A stretch of DNA of 64,000 bases from Escallonia rubra (Eukaryota > Streptophyta > Magnoliopsida > Escalloniales > Escalloniaceae): contig JAVXUO010001014.1 in the NCBI GenBank assembly GCA_033065855.1, positions 62,001 through 126,000 on the forward strand. The letters are read 5' to 3'. Within the stretch, counting starts at the first letter, position 1; each line of letters starts with the position of its first letter. The notes beneath the pieces are model-generated. The model was given only the letters and a program-made list of their open reading frames with translations. It searched no databases and was not told the DNA's origin. The translations under genes were made by a program, and so were the position numbers. Below, piece by piece: positions 33,701 to 45,469 of this stretch.

Positions 33701-36529
33701 ACACATGACAGGATATACATTCTTTAATCTAGTACCTTCTCCTTTGATAATGGCACAAAGTAGGAGGTCAATTGAACTCGTTATTATCAAATGATAAGAC
33801 ACTTGAGAATCAACTACTGAAGAGAAAAACCATAATTGATTCGGGTATTTCAAAGGTCCAATTCGATACATCTGCTGCCCTGGGTTTTAATATATGTTGT
33901 TAGGTTCTGGACCACTTCTGGTTGCTTCTCATCATGATCACTGACTCAATTTACATCCTATGTCTGGCCAGGGAAGAAATGACCTACATGGAGGTGAACT
34001 TGGAGTTAATTGAAGTCATCACAAATAGAGGATGTGAATCCAGAAGCAAAATATACACATGTCAAACCATATATATGCTGGTGAACAGGTTTATCTAGAA
34101 TTTTGTTGAAGTGAAGTATAGCAAATTCTTTTCCTTTGTAACTAAAATTGACAATAAATTCAAATTTGTATACTCTAGATGCCAGTCCAGTGGGGCAGGG
34201 TGAGCAATGACAAAAATAGAGCTATGCTAATATAATATCATTGTGCCATATACAAATGTCGTAGCAACAAGTAATGATGGGAACCACATGTACTGAACTA
34301 GTAAACCAAGATACCGGTAACTATTATTCTTTCTTTAGCTCAGTGTTGAGTAACATTAAACATGGAATGTAATAGATGCCGATGGGATAACTTACTGTAC
34401 AAGACAAATACTATATCAGAAAGATTCAAACACATAGTCAAGTAAAATCAACAGTCATTGGCCGAATTGTTTCTTTTGCTCAACATTCCTAAAATTTCTA
34501 AAACACGTGCAAGAAGCAATCTTCTATAGTGTATACCATAATCAGAGCTGATGAAATCCAATGCAAGTACTACAGACATTCTTTGTATGGAAGTACAAGA
34601 GCATGTCTAGATACTGCAACTCCAAAACTAGTCTTTCCGCACCTCGAAAGTGCCACTAATATTTAATCCCTCTGTTCCATTGATCTTTCCTCTTTAACTT
34701 TTTGCAAATTCCTAAGATTGATGCGATAATGTAATCATTGATTTTATTCATTGCTTTACTCTACCTTGCACTACCAAACAATAGTTCTATTATCTATAGT
34801 TGCTACTTCAGTTCAGTCCAATGTTTATATGTACATGTTGAGAGATATAAATCTCACATTGAGTATAAATGCCCACATCGGATAAACAACCAATAATACC
34901 TCAACATATAAGCTTCGTAGGCCTCTACTCCAATTGCCGATTGGCTTTGAGTTTTGATGTTTTTAGGCCCAGCAGAAAATTCAAAAAGTGGTTCCTCCAC
35001 CATGACCAAATCTATTTCTCCACATGCCCACTCAACAATCAGTCGAGCCACACGTGAGGGGGCATGTTGAGAGTTATAAATCCTCATCGGATAAAGAATG
35101 ACTAATACTTTAATGTACAAGTTGGATGCTTTAACGGTATAAAAAAATCTAGCTTAGGATTTTGCAAAAAGTGAAAGGGAATACTCCAAAAAGTATCCAC
35201 TGCACTTCATAGTTTCGTGTGACCAAATTCTGTTCTAAGAATCCGCATTTCCTAATATAGGCAGTAAAACGGTGAAAACTACTTGCCACCGCTTGATTAT
35301 GGTAAAACCTAGCAAGCGGCCGGATAGAGTGTTGATCGGCTACTATAGGTATTGTTACGAACCATAAAGTTCAAAAGACGGACACAAAATTCAAACCTAA
35401 CACGAAACTGTACAAGCAAGTTCATACTACTACCATATGGCCAATGCACACACACGCTCACGCACACTAACTGATACTCACGCCAAAAAAAAGCCAATCA
35501 ATGAGAGACGGATCCAATTTCAAAGTACATTGCGATAATCAACTCACAATAAGAGGAAGCAGTAAAGATGTGCAGCTGAAGATTGCAAACCAGGCAGAAA
35601 GTGAGGGACCGTCCATGATATTTACAAAGAAAATTACTGTATCTGTGTTTTACCTCGTTCTCATGGCTGAGATTTGAGAGTTAAATAAAATTCTTCGATT
35701 ACGCGGTTGAAGATGTGGTCAACACTGTTCATACAGAGGGGGGGAGGAGAGGATCGCCGTACTTGGGGTTGGGCCTGTGTGTAACATTCCTAGGCTTTCC
35801 TTTTTCCTTCTAAATGACCAAACAGCACCATAGAGAAATTAGAAATCAGTGGCAACTGGGCCCAAAATGTGTAGTCAACCCACACTAGAAGAAAAAGAGA
35901 TTTCGTTTTCATATGGACAGACATCTTGTTTCGGTAAATTTGGACAGGCCCAAATGGGCCCATTTTTCTCCAGTGCGAAGCCCATCCCGTCCAGACGGAG
36001 AAAATAATTCACGGAAAAAAAAAAAATATATAATATGTTAGTGAGTTCACGTAGAAAATTGACTAAATAAAATCACAAGAGCAGTTACCTCTGTTCGATC
36101 TGAGTATGAAACATACATTTACTCAATGTTGTTTATGCCACGTGACATTGTTCTTATAATGCGAAGTATTAAGGGTCAAAAAGTGCTACCTTGAACACCT
36201 TAAAACACAAGTGTGTTAACATGGAGTTGAGTCGTGGACTATGTCGCTCACTCTAAGACGAATCACGGTTAATTTATTGGTAAGTCATAACGTGCAGCCT
36301 TCAGGATATAACACCCAAACTCTTTTTGTTGTAACTTGTCTGAGTTTGCACCACTTGAAAAGAGCTGAAGTTTCACCCGATACCTATTCTTTGCCTAATA
36401 AAGAAATACTAACCATTCTAACAATTATAAGAGAACGCGTTCATGAGAGCATTAGCTTTTAAACTTTATCTTTGTAATAAGACTTGTAGTTAAGAAATAA
36501 AATTAGATATGTAACATGTAAAATGAAAA
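30799..36529. other. 5.7-kb intergenic region, no gene recognised
   Basis: The first few hundred bases should hold the D27 3'UTR. The remainder is A/T-rich, with a GGTGGTGGTGGTAGTGGGG patch near 32340 and the dispersed repeat at 34836-35129. No open frame shows family resemblance or joins to neighbours through splice sites. No RNA gene was recognised. Confidence 0.45.
34836..35129. repeat. Dispersed TGTTGAGAGATATAAAT repeat, copy 2
   Basis: TGTTGAGAGATATAAAT at 34836 and TGTTGAGAGTTATAAAT at 35065 bound a unit of about 229 bp. Both boundaries are followed by a CCAATAATACC/ACTAATACTT-type phrase. The unit contains TTCCTCCACCATGACCAAA, CCACATGCCCACTCAAC and CACACGTGAGGGGGC. It is related to 3195-3530 and probably a degraded non-coding retroelement family. 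Confidence 0.45.
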
Positions 36530-37752
36530 GGGATAATACCATTTTAGTCCCCTGAACTATCCCCGCTTTTTTATTTTGGTCCCTGTACTTTAAAATCCGT
36601 TAAATCAGTTCTTCTACTTTGTGCCGTCATCAAATAGATCCCTCCGTTGGAATTTCCCGTCAAAAAAGACCACGTGACTGGCACAGGGTCTTTTTTTAAG
36701 GGTATTTCCAGCAAGTCACGAACACAACCCACAGTAGGCAGTAGCCTTCAGCTCAAACCTAGAACACTCCCGGCCAAGCCTCGATGATTCCAACCCCCTG
36801 TTCCTGAAATCACAACCGGACATTACCCCTTATCGATCTTTCTAGAACAGTCCCGGCCAAGCCCCATAAACCCTCGCTTTCTTTTCTCCCCTCTGCTCAC
36901 TCTCTTTATCTTCACAAGCCCCTTTAAAAGTTTCCCCAAAGCCTCTTCTATCCCCAAAATTCTTGGGTTTTCAATTAGGGTCACACTCGCATATTCACAT
37001 ACATTCAGTAGTCCAATTTCTGGGTCGAACTGATATGGCCACATCAGCTGCTCAATTGATATGAGGAACCCCTCTAGCTTCCCAATCGAAGCACTCGACT
37101 CCAAAATGCGCTAAAATGGCCTTCTTCGGCGGGGGGTTGACCAACACGGTGTCGTTCGGAATACCCAAATCGGCCTTCAAGAAGCTGAGGAAGACTAGCA
37201 AGCAAAGACGGGGATGCGGCGCCACGGGCCCGCTCCGGGTGATGGCCGAGAAGGTGGTGGGGATCGATCTGAGGACCACCAACTCGGCCGTGGGGGCCAT
37301 GGAGGGCGGCAAGCCGGTGATTATCATCAACGCCGAGGGGTAGCGTATGACGCCGTCCATGGTGGCATTGACCAAGAACGGGGACCGGTTGGTCGGGCAG
37401 ATTGCCAAGCGGCAGGCGGTGGTCAACCCCGAGAATACCTTCTTCTCGGTGAAGAGGTTCATCGGCAGGAAGATGTCCGAGGAGTCCAAGCAGGTGTCTT
37501 ACACCGTGGTTCGCGACGAGAACGGGAACGTTAAGCTGGAATGCCCCGCAATCGGCAAGCAGTTCGCTTGCCGAAAATACCCTTCAAAAAAGACCCCGTG
37601 CCTGTCACGTGGTCTTTTTTGACGGGAAATCCCAATGGAGGGATCTATTTGATGACGGCACAAAATACAGAGACTGATTTAACGGATTTTAAAGTATAAG
37701 GACCAAAATAAAAAAGCGGAAATAGTTCAGGAGACTAAAATAGTATTATCCC
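36530..37752. mobile_element. Pack-MULE copy 2, carrying the same HSP70 fragment
   Basis: 186-bp TIRs lie at 36530-36715 and 37567-37752. The flanking 9-mers are identical, AAATGAAAA (36521-36529 and 37753-37761), which makes this a clear Mutator-type insertion. The interior is colinear with copy 1: upstream/5'UTR sequence, TTCTAGAA at 36840-36847, then the HSP70 reading frame from 37035. The perfect TSD suggests a later insertion than copy 1. No transposase is encoded. Confidence 0.95.
37035..37566 (+). pseudogene. Captured chloroplast HSP70 5' exon, with premature stops
   Basis: Begins ATG at 37035 but hits TGA at codon 10, where copy 1 has GGA. Later, a CAG codon in copy 1 (GQR) is TAG here (about 37341). 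[20 protein letters not shown] keeps the TTNS threonine lost in copy 1 but has Arg for the phosphate-loop Gly. It keeps the [18 protein letters not shown] segment that is broken in copy 1, and lacks nine bases (Val-Asp-Glu) after KMSE. The frame ends in the right TIR. It is a non-functional fragment. Confidence 0.9.
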
Positions 37753-40700
37753 AAATGAAAATGACAAACTCTTTTAAGACACAAGCTCTAACATATATGT
37801 CGGCAGGAAAAAGAAAGAGCTTGTAACACACAATATATCTCTTATTACAAAAACTATTAAAATAGCTTTAAAAGAAGGAGTCCAATCAAATGAATTAATT
37901 TTTACAATTATGTATTACTGTATAAATAAATATTTTTATAAACTATTAATAAGACAGACTTATGACCGAATAACAGTGAAATAAAGCAAAATAACTTTTA
38001 GTACTTATAATAGCCCAATAACAGTACAAGAATTATTGCGTAAAAGATTTTGCAAAATATACAAAATATATATTTTTGTTAACAGACTCCAACATAAACG
38101 ACGCACGAATTATATCATTCAGCATGGATGCTTGACATTCTTTTGACCATCCGGGGTTCAATCATTTCAAGAAACTCTTGTGCTCCGATTTTAATACTAC
38201 TGAAGTTCAGTGGAACATAGAAATCGTGGGTTGGTTCACTCCGATTTCTATGTTCCGTCAAGATTCAAGAGTTCATTAATTCTCATGTTTTTCATAGAAA
38301 AAGAAGAAGGACAAAAAGAAAAACAAAGGGCCAAAACTTGGAACAAAGTTTGCAACTGTCAAATTACATGAAAGTGAATAATCATCTGCTGCAACTATAA
38401 ATCCTCGTTCCTTAACAATAGAAGGACCATTTCTTCCTCACTGGTCTTTTTTCAATGAGTGGCAAGGCCAATCAGTTCCCCAAACACGCATTAAAGCCCA
38501 AGACAAGATGTTCATGGCACATAGTGAGCTCCCCAATTGCCTGGTCAAATTACCATTCTGGCAAAGGACCCAAACTGGGGGGACAACGAAGGTGACACCC
38601 GCGACAAGGATTTGACAGAGTTAAGGGGGGCTTTCTGCAAATAATGAGGTCACAACTCTCACAAGTATTTATGAAAACATTTTTACAAGTTAAATTTTGT
38701 TCCACTGCTACCGCATAAAGGAGTGGCATGTGCCCATGCCAGAGCACCATGTACCCATCTCTCCAATTGCAATGTTCATTGATGAGCTTGTGACCTTTTT
38801 GGGTGCCTTTTTGCAGAAGCTCCAGTTTGGTGTCCCAGTTCTGTTTTCTTGAGGATGATTTCTACATAGGAATGGAGCAAGGAAGCAACCAAATGAAGGA
38901 ATGGAAGGCAAGATCAAGAAGACCTAGTGTTAGATAGTTTAACACTGTGACTGTGTGTGTGTGTGTGTGTGGAGAGAGGGTGGGGTAAGGGGAAGGGGCC
39001 CCTTAAGAGGAGAAAGGGACCATAAGGCCCAAAATAATGGAATAGAGAAAGTAGAGGAGCCCAATGGCAAGAGGAGGAAGTATGCTGCTGATAGAGCTCT
39101 TATCTGTTGACAAAGCCCCACCTCTCAGTTTCAGCCTTCTCTGAAGAATGAATTATATGGGCATTGCATGATCAAAAGACTGCAAAATAGAATGATAAAA
39201 GGCACAAACACATGAGACCAAAGTGACACGACACCCCATCCTTCATTATTGATCTGAGTTGCAGAATATAAATTTATATTTGGATTGTTCCGATTTTCTC
39301 TTATAACTCTACTTTTCTCGTTCAAAATAACTTTTTTCAATTATGCAAAAGGTACAAGTAATTTCGACATCATTTGGTTTTGTAAGTGTGAAGGTTACCG
39401 CTAAACTTTCACTAATTATGTGTAAAAATTGTCTATTTTTCTCTTTTCGAGCGGCAAGAACTATGACATAATCCAAATGTAATATGCTATATTAGCAATT
39501 GAGTGCATAAGGTGTAGAGGCAAATTTTTGTTATGCTAGAGCCACCCACTTTGCATTCATGATGTTCAAGCCTAGAGAATCTGGCTGATGACCTCGAGAA
39601 GAAAGCAAGCGAAGTCCTGAAACTACAGGGACAAAAGCCCTCACAAGCCATAAAGAGCCAGTACAGGAGTTGGTAAACCCTAAGCCACTATAGCTCGGAA
39701 CGGGTAGATTAAAGTTCATCTGTTGGACTCACGTGGCTCTTTTGCCTCTCAACACTTTCTGATGCTACTTATTTATGGTCTGGTACGCACCATTAATCTC
39801 ACTCTGCCATATCTGTCGGTGTGGTGTGATGCCTTTTTAAGCAACTTGTTTTGACGAAGTACGTACAGCAGAGTTCAGTGCTAGTGAACCAGTCATTTCG
39901 CTTCCAGCTTTCCCAGATAAAAGCTCAAACTATTCCCATTTATTCTGCCCTGCCTTTGCATTTCATCTTATAAAGGAGGCCCTGCTCCCCCCTCTGTGTG
40001 CTTAATTTATTCGAGAACGTAGTCTTGTATGTATACAACATAACAACAATAAGGAGAAGTGCCATGGCTTTCCCAAAGCTCGAGGGCTTCACATGGTGCC
40101 GGCACCTTTCTCCCTCAACTTACCTATAGAAAGTCACGTAGAAAAGGGCAGGTTGCATCACATCCACAAATGGCTTAGGCAGAGAATGGACGCATTAGAC
40201 AGCCTCGCGCAGCGGGTTATTTGTTATTTTAGCGACGATTTTGAAAGCCTATAGTGACTGTTTTAACTTCTCTAATAACAATTATAAAGTTCTACTGATT
40301 AAATGTGAAGTTCAAATATTGGAAAAACGGGTATCCACACTGGTTCCTCAGCCGTAGGACAAAGTATATGGTCACCGATGAGGGGGAAAAGGACAATACG
40401 GCGTGGTGTGTACTCGGGTCCTATAGATTCCTCTCTGATGGTTAATCATCACATGATCTAAGGAAGAGGAATATGGTCAATGGTCAACCACATAATTTTC
40501 CGAGCCACTGCCAGAGATCCTCAATAATGACTCAGTCTATACAAGGATACAGCAAACACATCAGAGAAGATCCGCAAGCTCTTGTACCGTCTGCAAACGA
40601 TATCAAGGAAAGATCAGTTTGGGTAGAAACTCTGCAGTACGTCCTACCCCGTTTCCTGCTCCTTCAGTTCAACTTATTGACCTAATTCATCATCAGTTTC

Positions 40701-41950
40701 ATATAAATATGATGATTGTGCCATTGATAGACAGTGCTCACACTTGACTTTGGATGCGTAAAATGTAAGAAAACATGATGTGGGGAATACTGCAATTTTA
40801 GAAACTAAATGAACTATTTTCCATTCAATTTGATGCCACTTTGCTCTTTCTGACATACAAGGGCTATATACCACTACTAAAGATGTAGGTATAAGCCTAT
40901 ATTCCCGGGATAAAATGGAAATTGACAAATGAGTTTTTTTAGTAACAATTTTAAAGGCCTGAAATGATAAGTTAATTTTTACAAACCTCTGTGGAGTTAA
41001 AATGATAAGGGTTAAGTATGATAACATTCTCGAGTCCATTCTTTAACTGTTGTTTACCGCAGACGGTAACTTATGGTATTAGAACTATAGTTGAACAAGT
41101 TATTGGACTCGATTCTTCTGCATTGCATATATGGTTCTATTTGCTTGTGAAAAGCTCTGATACTGTGCACTTGGACCTTTGGTGGCTGATTTGTAAATAA
41201 TTCGTAATGCACAGGCTTGCCAGGTTCTGACGGGACCACACGTCTAAACTTAACCATTGTTACCGCTAATTTGACAATTTAATAAATAATCACGTACTCA
41301 GGTGGAGACTTGTTCATAGGCCGATCTTAGCTTCTTGATGACATAGCATGTTGATATCTCCAGATGAATCAGCCTTACTAAGCCCAGATGTTACGTCTTT
41401 TTCACTATGGGGTAACTTGCACTCGGTTTAGAAAAATGATTTCGACGATATAAATAAATAAGATTTGAAGCTCAAATGTCACTCGTATGCATGAGTGGAC
41501 CCACAATCTAGTGTGGGCCAGACATGATTTGAAGTCAATCATTATGCCACCGACCAGCCCATAGACTAGCTAGCCATCATTTTCAGAGCTTAAAATTCCG
41601 CTAAATCGACATCGTAGCGGCCTCAAATTAGAGACAAAACCACACGAATTAAGGTTCACTTTAGTGCTGTAAAAAACATGCCTCGCTGCCCCGTCACTTT
41701 TCTCTTTTTCCGACGACGACGTACTAAATTAATTTACTTTTGACAGCCCATGATTTCTGCCACGCGATGCACCTTCTGAAAAGCTTTTCAGTACCCCCCG
41801 ACTCCTTTTTGTTCGTTTTACAGCTTGCAAAAAGTAACCGTTAGATATTAGATTTCCCCCACTATTAAAATCAAACGAGAGGCCATGCCACAATTTTAAA
41901 GACATCATAAGGGAAAAAAGAAAAAGGAAAAGAACGCGCGTTTTGTTTTT
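37753..41950. other. Intergenic, no firm gene
   Basis: About 4.2 kb. It holds a GT microsatellite near 38950-38970 and a promoter-like stretch with two very short open frames at 39969-40254, listed separately. The region just left of 41950 should be the LONGIFOLIA 3'UTR. Nothing else is supported. Confidence 0.4.
39969..40254 (+). other. Promoter-like stretch with short open frames of unknown nature
   Basis: TATAAAG (39969-39975) is followed about 90 bp later by an ATG in a plausible plant context (AGTGCCATGGC, ATG at 40064) that opens only 21 codons. An overlapping frame from ATG 40093 runs 53 codons to TAG at 40252-40254, with a basic stretch HHIHKWLRQRMDAL. Its 3' end runs into TTTAGCGACGATTTTGAAAG, which looks like MITE sequence. 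It could be a small gene, a non-coding transcript start or coincidence. I do not recognise a family. Confidence 0.2.
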
Positions 41951-44900
41951 TTAGAAAATCAGCTTCCTACGAGGCGCCGAGACTCCGCTTTTTCCCGCGA
42001 ATTCCACGAGATCCCGGATTGTTTCGCCGACCAGATCCTTGTATATTAGCCGTTCGATGTCCAGCACCGCTTCTGACGTCTCCACCGGGCAATCCCCCCA
42101 CCCGTTGGCGGCGTCTCCGGCGAGATCCTTCTTCAAAACTCCACATACTATCTCGAACAGCTCGACCGCCGTGTCCCGCTCTCGAATCTTCTGGAATTCA
42201 GACCAAATCAGTCGTAGCAATGGCCTTGCAAGATCGGAATTTGTGGCCTTCCACGGAGGCAATTGTCTGTTCCGATCAACAATTTCGGTGACGGTGTCGA
42301 ATATAAGTCGTCTTTGGAGTCTAGAGACTTTGGAAGTGTCACTCCCTTTGAGATAATGTTGCTCCTCTAGTAACGAAAACACATCAGAATCTTCAGGTAG
42401 ATAGCTGGAAGCTCGCAGAATATCTGAAATGTAGAGGTAATCACAGTCATCTGATTCATCTTCGCATTTGGACTCAACGGACGAGATTGCAGGACTCCAC
42501 ATTTCTTCTTCCAATTCAACTGATTGATCTGATGCATCAACCAAAACAAGCAGTATTAAAGTATGATAAATTGTTCGCTGGTGCATTAGTAATGCTCTTT
42601 CATGCATTTATAAGTGTACTTGTTTTTGCAAGCAGAACACACAATTTATGTCACTTTCAGAGCAAATATGACAAGCCCCCAATAATGTGGCAACCTTTCT
42701 ATCAGTTTATCACGGCAAAATAGCAGACAAAACTAAAGGACCATTACCAGTCTGGTGTGGTCACTACAACAAACTATATCAGCTTGGATTGATCAAAGAC
42801 TTGGACATTACACATCCCATTATGTTCATCCCAAATTGCTGTAAGATGTTTACAAGCTGCAAAAATAATATAACTCGTTCCCAGACAACTACGCGCTATT
42901 GGTCACTAAACGATAATTTTGTCACTTTTTTTGCCCATATCTTCCTTGTTAACAAGAAATGGCGCATTTACGACCAACTTCATTTGCCATTACGGCAGGG
43001 GGATCCGCTCAAAGAAGGTTAACACACAAATAATTTGTAGTCAAATGAGTCCACCAACCACGTTCGAATTCCAGAACATCTTTTCATGATTTGAAACGCA
43101 ATCTTTGAAATAGCTTTAATAGGTGGGTGAGTACAGGGTAAGCGTTTGTCTCTGGACGTTAAGAAAGTGATGTAATGGAGTCACTTTCCTATTAAACACA
43201 CTCATCGAATGCAGTTGGAACTCATTCAATGACCTTTGACTTAAAGAAAACGCTGTCGTAGTCGTATAACGTGACTCTTTCTCATGTTAACATGAGCCAC
43301 CCATGTAACCAAACAGATCACACCACCTCACCAGAGCAAATGGCGCTAAGACGGTCGAGTTAGCCCGAGTCATGAAAAGGGCCTAAGCCTAACAAAACAA
43401 AGTACTGAATCTAGTGCAAGTGTGTGTACCTTTGAAATCGATGCTCCGTTTCATGACAGGCGAAGGTGACGACAACTCGTCCTTGTAGAACGACGAGTCA
43501 AGCACCGAGACTGGACTCGGTTGCAACTCGGTTGCGTTCATCTCCGCTATGCTGTGAAGCAGCTTATCACACCTCTCCAGTAGGCTCCTCCCTTCCTTGT
43601 ATTCCTCCATCTTGGATTTCTGGAATATGGAGGGAATTAATTAAAACCCACTAATCTCAATTTATTTTGCTAATTAATGAAAGGGAAAAGTACCTCTGTA
43701 TCGGTTTGGGAAGATGTACTAACAGTACTATCAGAAATGGAGGAAGATTCATCCTCTGCTATAACTAGAGTAGTGATCTTCTCCTTGAGACAAATCTCAG
43801 CCGTTGGTTTCTTCGTCCTCGGTGATCGATTTGCGCTCGTCTGATCAGATCCATTTCTCCTGGGAGTGAGCTTGGGGGAATGAGCGGGCGAGCTTCTTCG
43901 CTGCTCGCCATCCGTCTCATTCGCTCTCCTCTGCGTTTCAATGCTCAGCGGCTTCTTTTTCAATATCGAACTTGAACTCTTCACACCGCCCTCGTTTCGA
44001 ACCGGCGAGGCAGAGTTTCTACCTCTCGTCGGGCTCCGAGCATTCCGATCGATTCCCTGCCGTTCCATCTTCGGACTCGGAGATTGTAAGCCTGAACCGG
44101 TATTGTTAACATTGTGACGTGCACCCGATTTGTACCTGAAACTCGCAGGCGGTGAATCGTTACCACCTCTTCGATTCACCGGCGATACGGGTGCTTGTGA
44201 TCTCCACGGCTTCATGACCACAATCGGAGATTCATCAAAGGAGAAGCTTCGATCGTAAACGTAGTTCTTCTGGCTAATTTGACTAGCTGCCCTTTTAGAA
44301 TGTAGAAGTCCTTTGAGCTGCAGTGCCTCGAGGATTTGCTTCAGTGTATCCGAATCTTTGGACGGTTCATCGATGCCTCTGATCCTCAGTCTCCTCTCAA
44401 TCTCACCATCGATTGACATTGTCTGTTTTGGCTCTGGAAAGATATCCGCGGTATCGAAGAAGCTCTTCCTGTGTTGGTGTGACCTCCACGGCGGCGATGG
44501 ACCACCGCCGCCTCTGTTAGAAGCCTTCGGCGGTACAGACTTGGCATTTCTGTAGGAATATTCCACTGGATCTGCCGGTCTAGCATTGGATGCGCTGCTA
44601 TTGACATTCTCTCTTATTACATTGCTAGTAATGTTGGTTCCGTTACTCGGTTGTTTTGCCTGAAAATTATTGCCGTCGATGAACCGAGACTGAAACAAGT
44701 CTCGTGAAACCCGAGACTCTGAAGCAGATCTTCGAAGCTCGGCCTTCTTAATCGGCTCGTGAGGACTTGAATGCTGCGGCAGAGGTTCAAGTCCCATAAG
44801 CCTGGCAATGACGCTCGGCGAGCGGATCTGCTTGTCGTCACCGTCGACGGCAACTCCATCTCCGGCGCTATCACCTCGATTTGCGGACAGAATCGAAGCG

Positions 44901-45469
44901 TTTGTCCGGATCTCTCGCGGGTAAAGGCTTCCTTTGGCATCAACAATTGCTCTGCTGTCGAGTGAGAGCCGAGGTGCTTCTTTGCAGAACTTCCAGGAAG
45001 ACTTCGTCCCTTCCTTTACTTCAAATATGGGCAGAGGAAGCGGCGATTTCGGCGCCTTGACTTCCGGAAGAGCGGTTACCGTCGCCGGTGATCGGAAATC
45101 CCTCGCCGGCGACGGTTTTGACCGGTCTGGACTCGGTGACGGCACCGATGCTGCTGGATGCGGCCTCTCCAACTCTCTCGATATCGCCGGCGTTTCAACC
45201 GACTTTTCTGGCTCCGGGTAGACATTAACCGCCTGAAAAAAAAAAAAAATTAAGTCAGCAAAAAAGTTTTTCGCCACACCCAACAATGAAACTAAGATAG
45301 AACAAATAGGATATCTTACCGCCGTGGAAGGGAGGCGCTTGGTGGTGTAGAGTCGTTTTCCGGTCAACATCTGGTTCCGGTCAAAGAGCTGAAGGAATCC
45401 GGTCATACAACCCATTTGCTTCTCAATCTGCTTCTCCAGATTCTGGTCATGTACCATACCTGTCATCAT
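41951..45469 (-). CDS. LONGIFOLIA/TRM-family protein, 4 exons
   Basis: The family promotes longitudinal cell and organ elongation and includes microtubule-associated TON1-recruiting-motif proteins. Exons (minus): 45469-45320, 45232-43694, 43619-43430, 42528-41951. All are GT-AG and in phase; the product is 818 aa. The N-terminus has the family motif KQMGCMTGFLQLFDRN (about residues 17-32). Further on are KEAPRLSLDSR (134-144), the VIARLMGLEP motif (191-200) and a TLKQILEALQ segment. Then come SPIVVMK and QPSPVSVLDSSF, all shared with Arabidopsis LNG1/LNG2. The C-terminal exon is a DUF4378-type domain (RRLIFDTVTEIVDR, VLDIERLIYKDLVGETI). The ATG at 45469 is the first in frame. Long Ser/Pro/Arg-rich stretches are probably disordered. 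Which LNG/TRM member it is cannot be settled here. Confidence 0.9.

Noticed and set aside
43981..44965. Open frames on both strands across the large LONGIFOLIA exon
   Set aside because: The 1.5-kb exon matches the LONGIFOLIA family throughout in one frame; the others are incidental.
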